From Cavia porcellus (lineage: Eukaryota > Chordata > Mammalia > Rodentia > Caviidae): 64,000 bases of DNA. Location: assembly GCF_034190915.1 (NCBI RefSeq), contig NW_026947500.1, positions 22,318,501 through 22,382,500 of the forward strand, given 5' to 3'. The position numbers and the translations under genes were made by a program. This document shows positions 34,351 to 45,479 of the stretch, one piece after another (the first letter of the stretch is position 1; each line of letters begins with the position of its first letter). Under the pieces are notes generated by a model, which saw only the letters and a program-made list of their open reading frames with translations, made no database searches and was not told the origin of the DNA.

Positions 34351-35104
34351 CACTGCCTCCGTCCATTAATTAGGGATCGCAAAAAATTAATACTCATATT
34401 CTCGCCTATAAGGAGATAGCCCTCCAATAATTTGTGCTGAGATGCAGTGTGTATAGGAAAAATAGACTAAATGCTTCATTCTCCTTATTTTCTAGTATCC
34501 AAAACAGTGAATTAATTTCCCAGTATCTTCAAAAGGTGGCCAATGACATGAGTTTATTTTTATTATTATGAAAGAACTTAAACATATTAAATGCATTTCA
34601 AACCATTTCAGATATTACCCCACTGGTGGTCAAATGGTCCCCACGGGAACTTTTCAGCTTGGTTCCTGAGTCCTTTGGCCGTAATTCTAGCAATCCTCAG
34701 TAGCTTCTTTGCTTTCTGGTGTGACTGGAAACTCTAAGCACAAGTAGTTCATTTCCTACCCAAATTTGGAAACAGGAATTTCTGCAAGAAGTCAGTTCTT
34801 TTCAGTGAGGAATGATAATTAAAAAGCTCACACTGAGTGTTAAGAATGCTCGTTGCTACTGAATTGGACACTCTTCCTCAGCCTCTGGGTTGCCACAGGA
34901 AGGAAACGCTTTTTCCCAAGGTTAACTACAACAGCACCTGAAACCTCGCCATTCAAATTCATGACTAGACAGTTTTCACATAACCTAATCTCATCAGTTT
35001 TACACCTATATCTCCTCCATTGGAGTAGCTATTCCGGTGTTACGCCATCGGAAACCTATTTAAGTTTACTTGTTTCTTTTAGGGCTGCTTAAAATACAAA
35101 TCAT
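34351..35104. other. Unique DNA, no gene recognised
   Basis: Nothing recognised beyond short chance frames. Confidence 0.4.
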
Positions 35105-35345
35105 TTTGGGGGGGGGGGCAGGACATAATTCCAGCCCTCAAAAGGCTGAGACAGTCTTTTGCCATACCACCCTGAACGTGCCCGATCTCGTCTGATCTCG
35201 GAAGCTAAGCAGGGTTGGGCCGGGTTAGTACGTGGATGGGAGACCGCCTGGGAATACCGGGTGCTGTAAGCTTTAAAAAAAAAGAAAAAAAAAAAGGCTG
35301 AGACAAGAGGACTGTGTAGAAGACCAAGTGGACAGCCCTCCCAGA
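35105..35345 (+). mobile_element. B1-like SINE interrupted by a 5S rRNA retrocopy
   Basis: 'gcaggacataattccagccctcaaaaggctgagaca' before the 5S copy joins 'aaaaggctgagacaagaggactgtg' after it. Together these are the first half of a diverged B1. The 5S insertion duplicated AAAAGGCTGAGACA. Confidence 0.7.
35154..35274 (+). rRNA. 5S rRNA copy, full length, retroposed pseudogene
   Basis: A complete 121-nt 5S-like sequence, from GTCTTTTGCCATACCACCC to GGGTGCTGTAAGCTTT. 5S rRNA is a structural RNA of the large ribosomal subunit transcribed by RNA polymerase III from an internal promoter. Most of the internal control region is intact (GAAGCTAAGCAGGG, GGATGGGAGACCGCC). Differences from the usual mammalian sequence include the 5' ACG changed to TTT and a handful of point changes. 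An A-rich tail (35275-35291) follows, and AAAAGGCTGAGACA flanks it perfectly at 35140-35153 and 35292-35305, marking L1-mediated retroposition. Pol III terminator T-runs are absent directly downstream, so a functional 5S gene is unlikely. Confidence 0.93.
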
Positions 35346-36101
35346 ATGCAGAACTACCACCTCCACATTAGTTAAACAGGGCTCTGTCACCACATACTGG
35401 TATGTGCAGAGCTGGCTTTGCTATTTCCTTCTCCTTTCAACTGGCTCTAAGTGATGTAAATAAGGTTAGCGGAAGTACTGATATGTAATTTTTAAGGCCA
35501 ACTGACAATTTCCTGTTTCCTCGCATTGTGTTCCCTGCAAAATGGTCACATGCAGCAGGATGGCAGAGCCAGATAGCTTCAGGAATATCAACTGGGTACA
35601 GGCCTCAAAATAAGAGGCTATGACTGGCCAGGGTACAAAAGAAAATGAAGCAACAGGTTCCGAAATTCGTTCTTATGCTACCCCATTCGAGTTACGTGGA
35701 TTGGACCTTCTGCATATCCTACTCCCTGCACATTGCAGAGGTGCTTGCTCTCCACCCGGCTAGCTCAGCTCATTTTGCTCATGCAGTTCCTGCCATCCTC
35801 CCTGTCATTGCCCCTTGAACCACTTCCTTCTTCAAGAGACAACAAATTCTGGGACAGGCCTTGGATCAAGGCCTTTGTCCATATATCCTCACTGGGATCA
35901 GACTTAGGACCCCCCGGCTGCACATAGCTTTGAATATATCTCAGTGTTTTTACTTGCACCATGGGTTTCCTTGGAGGTGGTAGATTGGAATTAACTCGCT
36001 GGGATTTCAGTGTTTCTATGGGATCACAAATAAAACTTTTGGGATTGTGAAGTGGACTGAAAAAGGGATTATAATATTTTAGAATACAATATTCAGTATT
36101 T
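35346..36101. other. Unique DNA, no gene recognised
   Basis: No coding or RNA gene recognised. Confidence 0.4.
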
Positions 36102-36200
36102 GGCCGGGGATTTAGCTCAGCGGCGTAAGTACCCACCTGGCAAGTGCATGGTCGTGAGTTCAATCCCAGATACCAAAAAAAACACAAAACAAAACAAAAA
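36102..36200 (+). mobile_element. ID-type SINE
   Basis: 'ggccggggatttagctcagcggcgtaagtacccacctggcaagtg', 'gtgagttcaatcccagatacc' and an A/AAAC-rich tail. Imperfect ATATTCAGTATTT/ATATTCGTATTT flanks. Confidence 0.92.
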
Positions 36201-36221
36201 TATTCGTATTTGCACTATCAT

Positions 36222-36305
36222 AGACTGCTGTGAGTTTGAGGCCAACCTAAATTACACAGTGAGTTCAACACTAGTCTGAACTAGTGAGAATCTAGCTCAA
36301 AAAAG
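36222..36305 (+). mobile_element. B1 SINE, 3' part
   Basis: 'gctgtgagtttgaggccaacctaaattacacagtgag', then 'gaactagtgagaatctagctc', is the right-hand part of a B1. Confidence 0.65.
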
Positions 36306-36479
36306 TGAAATAAATGAAACACTCTCATTAATAAATAAATCACTGTATGGTTACATATAATATTTACTTGCCTCCACTGTCCTGAGAAGTCTGGTTACTA
36401 CCCTTGTCTGTTCTACCTTTTTTCACTCCTTCTACTTTAGGTAACTATCATTAAAATTTTTTAACACTTATATTTCCAT

Positions 36480-37240
36480 TGTTTTTGCCAAATACCAGAA
36501 GAGATACTTGTATTGTTTCTCCACCTTGCTCTTTTTGCCTGACAATATACCCTAACAACTACATGACTACGTTGCCTTAGAGATGATAAATATTCCTTTT
36601 GTAACCACATAGCATTCCATTGTGTGTGTTTCTATTCACTGGCCCAAACTGGCAGTTTTATGTCTACTAAGTACCTGTGTATTGCTAGTGCACCTGTGGA
36701 ATGAACTTCTGGAATCTGGAGTCAAAATCCTTCCTCATTTTGCTAGGTTCTGTACACCCTGCTCCATGGATGTGAGGCTCCTGTCTCTGCAGCTCTACCA
36801 ACAGTTTGGTGTTAAACTTTTGCATCTTTGCCAATCCAACAGGCAAACAATGCAAACTAATTTGTATTTCACCTATGATAAGCAAAGTGGACCATCTTTT
36901 CACGGGTTTAGGGACATTTGCATCTCTTTTCCTATGAACCATTTGTACATCTTTCCAGCACATTTTTCCATATGATTGTTGCTTTCCTTACTCTGTTTTT
37001 AAAAGTTCCTTATTTGTCTATGGTATAAGCTGCAAATTTTTTTTTCCCAATGAGTCATTTGCTTTATTTTTTTTTTTTCATGCAAAAGTCTTTTGAATTT
37101 ATGGGTCTCATGTATCAATCTTTCCTTTTATCGGTTCTGGATTTTGAAACGAGTTTCCTCCAATTTCAGGTGAAGAATTAATTCATCTATGTTTTTATAA
37201 GACTCAACACTTTTTATGATTATTACCTTTCCCCTTTCAA
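36480..37240 (-). repeat. Ancient L1 3' region
   Basis: The complement of old L1 ORF2 end and 3' UTR: 'acatagcattccattgtgtg', 'cagcacatttttccatatgattg', 'ttccttatttgtctatggtataagctgc' and 'ttatgggtctcatgtatcaatctttcctttta'. The frames at 36622-36975 and 36685-36963 are artefacts of this decayed LINE. Confidence 0.6.
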
Positions 37241-38299
37241 TTCCTTGGAAAGCATACAAAAGCAGCCTTATGTCCAGTTATTTTATATGGTTGGAAGTAG
37301 CCCATTTTCCCTTTTTGAAGTTAAAATACAGTCATTCTCCCATTGCACATATGTGAACCTCTGGGATTACGCAGGCAAAGTGCAGAGACTTGTGTGGATA
37401 TGGCCTTGGTTTTTCTTTACAGATTTCCCTGAATACCCTGGAGTTATGTGGTCATGCAACCCATGTAACCACTCCAAACACCAAAAGAGTCAAAGTACTT
37501 TGTTCTTCCTCTACTCAGTGACCAAACAGTGGAGGAAACTTAAGTGTAAGTTATAGAAGGATTCTCCCAAGTCAATCCAATGTCCACCGAGGGCCAGGAT
37601 GAGCAGGAGAGACAAGAGAAGGATATGGCAGGAAGAGCAGCTGCAGCCAGCTCTCAGGGCACCGCCTTCGCCCCACCACACTGGGCCTGGCCTCTGTTAT
37701 GATTTTTAGGGATGAAGGAACAGTTTTCTTTTACTTTTCTTTCCAGAGATATATCATGTTTCCTATCCAAAACATTTCTTCATCAACAGGTTTTTGGAAA
37801 AATGACTTCTACAACTGTAGTCTGGTACATGGCTAGATAATGGTCTCACTTCTTTGGATCCCAAAAGAAGGCCACAGAAAAGCTCTGATTTTTTTTATTG
37901 AAAGGGACAAATACATGATATTCCAGTATTTTATAATAATCTTAGAGGAAATAACCAGGTCTAGCTTTCAATATATAAAGCAGTGATTCTTGTGCTTTAA
38001 TTATATAAGAAATACATATTAAATTAAATATGTAATATTTGTATACTATGTATTTTAAACGAGCAATATAGGTAATTCTAATGTTGGTTTCTCTACATTA
38101 CACTTTGATAATCTCTGAGCGAGAGTCTAATTCCTCCAAACATGGACCTTACTCCCCAAATTTCTTAATCACCTCCCTTCCAGGTTCTGAAATACTCATG
38201 ATGAGTGTTTTCTTGGCATCCAGCACACACTCTAGTACATCACAGAGGCATCACACATATTTGTTGAATTCAGAAATAAAAATCTGAGACAAGCGGATA
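37241..38299. other. Unique DNA, no gene recognised
   Basis: The frame at 37245-37556 (103 codons) has no recognisable domain. AT-rich from about 37890 onward. Confidence 0.4.
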
Positions 38300-38575
38300 T
38301 CTGCATGCGAAAGAACTCTCTCTACCTTTCACCACACAAAAATCAATTAAAATTGGACCAAAGATCTAAATGTGAGAGATAAAGCGCTTACAAGAAAACA
38401 CAGGTGAAAATCTTTGTGACCTTAGGTTAAGTAATGGGTTCTTAGTTATGACATCAAAGGCACAAGCAATTTAGGAAAAAAATAGATATTTGGATTTCAC
38501 TCATCCCCCCCCAAAATTGTGCTTCAAAGGTCATGATCAGGAAAGTGAAAAGGCAACACAAAGAATGGAAGAGGA
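38300..38575 (+). mobile_element. L1 ORF2 C-terminal fragment
   Basis: 'ctacctttcaccacacaaaaatcaattaaaattggaccaaagatctaaatg', 'ttcttagttatgacatcaaaggcacaagcaa' and 'gaaagtgaaaaggcaacacaaagaatgg' are colinear with the end of L1 ORF2. Confidence 0.8.
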
Positions 38576-40682
38576 AACAGCTTTCATACCACCCACCCAG
38601 TCCATCTATAAAAACATTCTCTGGTCCCACCCCACAGACACTCCTTCTCATCCCTCTTTTTCTTCCTTTATTTTTGGGCTACTCCTTTCTCCTTTCTTCT
38701 CACCTTCTTTCTTTTCTCTTTAGGTCCCTACTTGTGTTTTCCCCTTCTTTTATTTAAAAAAAATACAACTTACTTTTTTGTAAGTGAGAATCAAACAATT
38801 TCTCCTTCTTCCTTTTCTATCTTTTTCCTTTTTCTTTTATCAGTGGAGAATTTGTCTGAGGATAAAGAGCCTGGTACCACAGTCCGTGCTATCCTACAAG
38901 TCGCCCACCCGCTTTGGTACACTTATCAGAGGCTTAAGGACAGGCGCACACACAAAGTAGGCGTTTGATCCTGAAAACCTAGGGATCCCGCTGGGATGAG
39001 GGTAAATATTTATCTCTATTTGCTTTTTTCTGTTGGGGCCTGGTTTCTGGCTTGCTCAATGTCCTATTTGGCCACGGACCAGCCAGGTCAGGAAAAGATC
39101 ACTCTACAGTTTCAGGCTGGAAAACATGTGGGAAGAGCCTCCAAACAGTTCCCATATGAATTTTAAAAGGGTCATCTGAGTACACTACCACTGTAAGAAA
39201 ATATGTAAGGGCAAAGACAGTCTCTTGCCCACGCCAAGTGAGAGATAAAAACCTAACACGCAATATTCTCTTAATAATTTTTTTCCCATACCCTCACCTA
39301 AAGACAAGAAACATCCTACAATGTTCTAAAAGCACTCAATCCACTATCTAGTTCAGCAGTGGAGGAAAAGTAAAGGGTTTGAAATTGCATGGGCCAATAT
39401 TTTCAAATCTGAGTTTTGCTAATCAGGAGCCAAGACTCACTTTCCTAATCTATGCAACCAAGATAATAAAACATGTTTTACAGAACTGTTGGAAAGACCT
39501 CACACGGGTAGAGCATATGGTATGGCTCCTGGGACCCAGTAGAGACACCAGATATACCCTGCTGTCCCAGTTAATGACATCCCAGAGCTCAGGTCACCAA
39601 GTTCCTTACTCCTCACCTGGAAGCCACAGAAAGAAGCAAAGTTGTCCCCTGGCTCTAGAATGGAGCCCTGCCTCTGAAAAGGGACAAATCTCTTCTCCAA
39701 ACCAAATGCAAGGAAGAGCCAGTAAAACCAGTTTTAAGCTCCACTGGGCATACTTTGTGTAGGGACAAGACAATGGGAATTCCCCAAGCTGCTGCTTTCA
39801 GAAAACAGTTTAGGGAGGCAGAAACCTGTAAGTTACACTGTGGCTACCACCACCTGTGACCAATGTCACTCACCTCACACCCGCTATGCCCATCACTGCC
39901 TTCACTACTAAGGGCACCAATACCATCCCCATGACAAACATCTCTGTCTCCTTTCCCATCACAGCCACCACCAGCAGCATCATTACAGAGCATCAGTTCG
40001 GACCTCGCTGATAGATAAAGAACAGCTGAAGAGAAAACTGCAAGGCTAAAGACTTCAAATATACAAGTTTTACTTGAAGAACTTTTGAGCCACCTAGGAA
40101 TGTATGTAACACCCATCTCAAAGCATCTTCTAAAACAGTCCCACCTAAAGCAACTTGCTACAACAAATGCCACTGAAAAGGTGCTCTTAGAAAAGCAAAC
40201 TCCCTCCTCACCTTCCCCACTAAAGTGGATCAGAAGGGACACAGAACAAAGGTTAGGAGAAGGCTTCCCTCCAACAGTTTGCACCTGGGCTATGCTCTGG
40301 TCCAACACACAGAGCCCAGAAGGCTAGAGCCTCATGGGGTGGGTGAGCTGTGGCTTCAGGACTGGAGCTGGCCTCATCTCCATCTGTGGAAAAGCTGCTC
40401 TGTAGTCCCTGGCCAGGAGTTTTTGACAATGAACTTGAAACCCACAGGTACAAACAGTTTTGCCAGCAGTCACACAGGAAGCTCGTGTCTCAGAAGGATA
40501 GAGTATTACACATAGCTGAGTTACATAGAAGTATTAGGCAGGCAGATAGGGCTGGGCCCTCAAGGGAACCAGTGCAGAAGACCAGAAACCTTGCAAGGTT
40601 GAAGGAGACAGACACCTCCACAGCGGGCTGACCTTAAGGCAAAGGACAAAACAAATGCAGCTACACCCTAAGTATAAACATC
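38576..40682. other. Unique DNA with a polypyrimidine stretch; no gene recognised
   Basis: 38640-38850 is a long C/T-rich stretch. The frames at 39379-39762 and 39844-40308 (154 codons, minus) lack recognisable domains, and I treat them as chance. Confidence 0.4.
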
Positions 40683-40688
40683 AGGGAT

Positions 40689-41166
40689 TGGTAATCTTAT
40701 TTAGGTATCAATCACTTTGAGGAGGCATTAACCCAACCCCTTACCAGCAAAGACCCAACTCTGAATGCATGCCTGCTTGCTATGTGCCTCTCCATTTGAT
40801 CCAGACTTAACCCATTTTACCTGAACAATTATACTTGTAATCTTGCTGGTTGACCATAGTTCTGTCCCACCTCATGCCCAGCTTTCAGTGTCCCATTTTT
40901 CCCCACCTTGAACCTTTCTCTCCTTGGGGTTTGGCTCTATAAAAATCCCTGGAAAAGGGAGGATCCTTGGCCACCCACTGAGAAGGGGAGGAGGGACCCC
41001 TTCTGTCTGTCTGTCTGTCTGTCTTTCTCTCAGACAAAAGCTTTGTTTCTCTTGATAAATATAGTCTGCTCTTAATATCCATTGTTCCTAAAATTCATTC
41101 TTGGATTCTGGAGAACACGGACTCATACCAGACTTCTAGTAGGCTAGGAGTTTCTCCCCTATATCA
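40689..41166 (+). repeat. Solo LTR of an endogenous retrovirus
   Basis: A 478-bp block starting TGGTAATCTT and ending CTATATCA is flanked by perfect AGGGAT duplications at 40683-40688 and 41167-41172. A TATA box (TATAAAAA, 40938-40945) sits upstream of a TCTG-repeat-containing R/U5-like part, with GATAAATA near 41054 as a possible weak polyadenylation signal. TG…CA ends, TATA placement and a 6-bp duplication together suggest a recombined provirus. A 6-bp duplication favours a class II origin, but no internal sequence remains to test it. Confidence 0.75.
41003..41030. repeat. (TCTG)n microsatellite
   Basis: Five to six TCTG units inside the solo LTR. Confidence 0.9.
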
Positions 41167-41172
41167 AGGGAT

Positions 41173-43068
41173 GCATGTGCTAGTGTCCTGCCTGCAGCCA
41201 TGAGGGAAACTGAACTAGCACTCTTTTAAAATCACTTTCACAGACATCTTGCTGTATTTTCCTTTGAAGACATTTTTTAAAAAACTAATAACATTGTCCA
41301 CATTTTTTAAAATGAGTCATAAGTTCGTGCTCAAAAAAAACCCCAGCAATTATTACTTTCTTGCATCCTTGTAACTTAATAAGTTATGAACAGCTAAACT
41401 GAATTTTTTAAGCTGAATTTTTAATTATTCTTTTTTAAAAGACTGTTTAAAAAGTAAAGGTTATTCCTAGGCTGACTCTGAATATGCCAAGTCTGTAGCT
41501 AGAAGCAACTTTTTACAGCAAGTTATAAACCCCTGAAATATGAGTTTATATTGGAAAAGCTGAAGCAACCTTAACTCTCGCCACCCCAGTGGGCGCCACC
41601 TTAATTACAGCCCCTGAATCGAATAAAACACCGTCTGTCTTCCACAGTAGCATCACAAAGAACCCCATTAACTCTCCAATTACTAGAGGAAACAACATTC
41701 TCTGGAACTCCAGCCAAGGACAAAAGCACACTGCAACTTCCAACCTTAAAAAGAGCCGGCTTCAAAGTGGCAGGAGGCCTCCTCCGAAGGCAGTGTTTAC
41801 GGCGCTTATTTAAAATCAGTGCGCTCCTCCGCCAAGGCTCACCCAAGACTATTTGTTTAACAAACAAAGATGTGTGTTTGCTGGAGTGTTTCTAATTGGG
41901 ATCTGAGATCCCACCTAAGAGATCCTGGGCTCGGCTGGCCCCCACAGAATGCCTTGGACAGCGTGGGTTTCTCCTCTCCCGGGGAGGGAAGGAGCTCCGG
42001 AAGGAGCCTGTGCCTGCAAAAACGACGGGGACGAGCGGCTGGGCTCCCACCGACGCCTCCGTGGTGCTGTCAACGGGAAAGAAAACTGGGGAAGGTCAAA
42101 GCGATATCCAGGGGGATTTGTAAACTGAGCTATGCAGCAGGCAAGCAAACTTTAAAAATAGTAACCTGGGGGAGGCCGATTTCCCTTCCCTGCTCCCTCC
42201 TTTCTCTCCCTCCAATCTGCCACGCTGCCCCAGCAGGTTTCCTAACTGCAGCTCCACAGCCCTGCTTTCAAAGCCGTGCTAATATCTTGGGAAACGCCAG
42301 GGCGAAATCAAAGATTCTTTGGCTGGGCGTGTAATATAAAACTTGAAGTTGTTCCTGTTAAATAAAAACAGCCATGTTAATTTTGGTGCCATTAAAAACA
42401 CAGGAAAATGCTGTTGCCAAATGGAAAAAAAAAAAGGTTACCAAATGGGAAGCAGTTGTATTTTTGAGACTTGGGAGTGGCTTTACAAAAAACTAGACAG
42501 CAAAACTGAACGAGGAAAAAGAGGTGTAAGGGATAGCTGCTTTCTCTACCTGCTTCCCTCTATCAGCGCAGGAGGGTGCACCATAATTTCCTCAAGGAGA
42601 CACAAAATTCAAGTCAGAGGAATTCCGTTCCTTCGCTCCTGAATCAGGAAACTTTTCCTTGCTTGGGCCATAAGGTTCTGATTTTGACCTTTTTGCAATC
42701 ATTCTCAATAAAAATACTCCCATCGTTTACAGATTAACTGAGCCATGCAGTCACCTGAAAAAAATACTGTATTCTATTCTTGAGATCTTATTTTGAGCCA
42801 AATTTGACAAATATATGAACGAGCAAAAAGTTTCTCTTTTTTGGCTCCACCTGAAAATTAGGGAATATTCTCAGTAGTTCTTCTAAATACCAGAGTTCAT
42901 AAATATGGTACATTTAAAGCTGGTCTTACAATGACCATTATAGTTTCAAGTGATTCTCAGGAGACCATCCTAAGCTGACTAGGGATTCTGACATCTTTGG
43001 GTACCTAAGAAGGGGCCACAATGCTGCAGAGCAAAAAAGAAACCAGAAAAAGAGAAAGAAAGAAAAGC
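41173..43068. other. Unique DNA, moderately GC-rich in 41.55-42.35 kb
   Basis: No young repeats are seen over about 1.9 kb. The part at 41900-42100 is richer in CpG than its surroundings. The frames at 41870-42334 (154 codons) and on the opposite strand have no known domain. It could hold a conserved non-coding element, but this cannot be judged from one sequence. Confidence 0.4.
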
Positions 43069-43230
43069 TAGCCGGGCATGGTGGCACACAACTGTAATCC
43101 TAGCACTTGGGAGGCTGAGACAGGAGGACCGCTGCAATTTGAGGTCAGCTGGGGCTATACAGTAAGTTCTGGGCCAACTTAAACTACACAGTAGGCCCTG
43201 TCTCAATAAATAAATAAATACAAACACTAA
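43069..43230 (+). mobile_element. B1 SINE
   Basis: 'agccgggcatggtggcacacaactgtaatcctagcacttgggaggctgagacagg', then 'acagtaggccctgtctcaataaataaata'. Near full length. Confidence 0.95.
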
Positions 43231-43629
43231 AGCACAAAGACCCTTGAAATTCTCTTTTGGGGGCTTCAGATTCTGAAGCATTGATTTTTCTTTTTTTGAT
43301 AACTCCTAAAAAAATATGCTGTGAAAGAGTATTTTTTTAACTCTTATTTTAACTTTTAGTTAAATGATTCCTTTCTTATCTTCCTCTGATTAAACTGGTA
43401 TTCATACATTGGAATATCACACTAGATGTCTTTGGCAAAAAGTAAAATAACTTGCACCCTCACAGCTATCTTAGTCCTACAACGATTCTTTCTTACACTC
43501 AGGAAAGAGCAACAGAGGGTCATTTCCACATCAGAGCCTGGGTAAGAGAAGGTTCAGTGTTGTCTGAGTATCTTCCATAGACGTACTTCTGTTCCAAAGG
43601 TACAGCTTCCTCACCCAGGCATCTTCATA
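43231..43629. other. Unique DNA, no gene recognised
   Basis: Nothing identified. Confidence 0.4.
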
Positions 43630-44760
43630 GTGAATCTCAGGCACAACAATGCAAATATAACAAAAGAAAACCTACATGACGGAAAAACTAACTTTGCCAG
43701 CTACTCCTCAGACAGAGGGTTAATATCTAGAATATCTAAAGAACCCAAAAAATTAGAGCTCCTTCACATAAAAAAAAATCAAAAAATGGTAAGTGAAATG
43801 AATAGACACCTCTCAGATGTACAAATGGATACTGAAGAAGTGCTCACCATCACCTAATGTGCATTACAGAAATGCAAATTAAAACAACACAGAGTTTCTA
43901 TCTCACCCCAGAAAGAATGGCCATCACGGTGTGCGCCTGTAATCCCAGAACTCAGGAGGCTGAGGCAGGAAGATGGCTTCTAGGTTCATGGCCAAACTGG
44001 GCTACATAGGTAAATTCAAGGCCAGCCTGCATGACCAAGCGAGACCCATGTACAAAAACAGAAGGAAGGAAAGGAAGGAAGGGAGAGAGGGAAATCAAAT
44101 AACAACAAATTCTGGGAAGGCTGGGGAGAAAAAGAATGCTTCTTCGTTGTTGGTGGGAATGTAAACCAGTGCAACCATTATGGAAATCCGTAAGGAGATT
44201 CCTCAAAAAACTAAAAATAGAAATTGCATTTGATCCAGTTATTACCCTTTACGAATCTTCCTGAAAGAGTTAAAGATGTCACTTTTCTGTGGTGCATACA
44301 TATCCATATAGACCACAATTCATGACAGCTAAATTTTAGGAGCAGCCTGTATGTCACCAATAGATGAATGGAAAACACAAATGTGGTATTTATACGTGCT
44401 GGAGTACTAGTCTGCCATAAAGAAGGATAGACTTGAGCCATTTGTGGGAAAATGGATGCACCTGAGACCATAATGTTCAGTGAAATAAATCAGAACCTAA
44501 ACATCACATGGTTTGTCTTATGTGAGAATCCTAGAGTAAAATAAAGAGCAAAATTAAAGAAAGATAATGGAAAGTAAGGAAGTAGGTCATTCTCAAAGGG
44601 GAAGGGGATTAAGCGATGGAGGAAGGGGACAGGCAGGGGACGGGGAAGAAAGTAAGATGGAAAAGCAATAAAGATGTGATATGCACACATGCCAGGAATG
44701 TAAGCATCATTGTATACTACAAAAATGTACTAATAAAAATAAATAAGAATTTAAAAATGA
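43630..44760 (+). mobile_element. L1 LINE 3' end, 5'-truncated
   Basis: ORF2 C-terminus ('ctactcctcagacagagggttaatatctagaatatc') and a 3' UTR ('gttgttggtgggaatgtaaaccagtgcaacc', 'ctgccataaagaaggatag', 'gggaaaatggatgcacctgagacc') ending in 'actaataaaaataaataag'. A B1 at 43925-44065 splits it. Confidence 0.9.
43925..44065 (+). mobile_element. B1 SINE inside L1
   Basis: 'cacggtgtgcgcctgtaatcccagaactcaggaggctgaggcaggaagatgg', 'caaggccagcctgcatgaccaagcgagaccc' and a GGAA-rich tail. Confidence 0.93.
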
Positions 44761-45217
44761 ATCCGTGATTACCTTGGAGTGAAACCAAACTCCAGATTAA
44801 GTTTCTGTAGTACTGAAGTTATTGTGAAATTCCGGTGCATCCTCCAAATTTGTTGCTCACTCCACACCCCCATCTATCTATCTATCCGGTCTGGCACGGA
44901 GATCTGGGGGACAGCCATGGAAAGGGTGGGAGGAGTTGCCTCACAGAGGGCACTGGCCTACAGCCCCCCAAGACTCACCAGTCAAGAGACCTCATTAGAT
45001 CCTCCAGAGAATCAAGCCAGAAAAAGCTGAATTAGAATTCAATGAGACTCAAAGAACTTAGAAAAGTGCTTCAATAAAATGAATTTCCAGGAACACACGC
45101 AGGCCAGCCTAAAGGAAGGCATAACTAACTCTGTGTTAGTGGAGTAATAAAATGGCATAGCACTGTAATGATCTCTAAGTGGAAAGCAAGTCAGCTGCCC
45201 AGAACAGTTGTTAGGCG
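44761..45217. other. Unique DNA, no gene recognised
   Basis: Two overlapping short frames only. Confidence 0.4.
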
Positions 45218-45440
45218 AATGAGCTCATGGCACCAGGCACGAGCTCAGGCTCCACAGCAGAGACAACTTGGGGACACTTTCCACTCTGCTGCATAGGGGA
45301 TGGGTGACACCCAGAACGACCCTTTTCTCAGTTTTCTCATCTGCAAGATGCCACAAGAGTGGCTTCTACCCTGTTAAGATTGTAAGGCTTCAAGAAGCTA
45401 AGACAGGAAAGGTGTTTAGCACAGTGCCAGGCAGAGGTGA
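45218..45440 (+). repeat. MIR SINE fragment
   Basis: 'gcaccaggcacgagctcaggctcc', 'acccttttctcagttttctcatctgcaagatg' and 'aaaggtgtttagcacagtgccaggc' follow forward MIR order. Confidence 0.55.
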
Positions 45441-45479
45441 GAGCTTAATCTGGCAGGCAGAGGTGAGAACTTAATCCTG
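45428..45479. repeat. Two-copy 26-bp tandem duplication
   Basis: CAGGCAGAGGTGAGAGCTTA-type unit at 45428-45453 and a near-identical unit at 45454-45479. Confidence 0.85.

Noticed and set aside
38640..38730. Polypyrimidine tract followed by 'ctctttaggt', like a splice acceptor
   Set aside because: No downstream coding frame or matching donor. A chance match in C/T-rich DNA is more likely.
39844..40308. 154-codon minus frame
   Set aside because: Low-complexity Gly/Asp/Ser-rich translation of unique DNA with no domain or splice context.
41870..42334. 154-codon + frame in GC-richer DNA
   Set aside because: No recognisable domain, overlaps another frame on each strand, and higher GC alone lengthens chance frames. 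Conservation data would be needed to reopen it.
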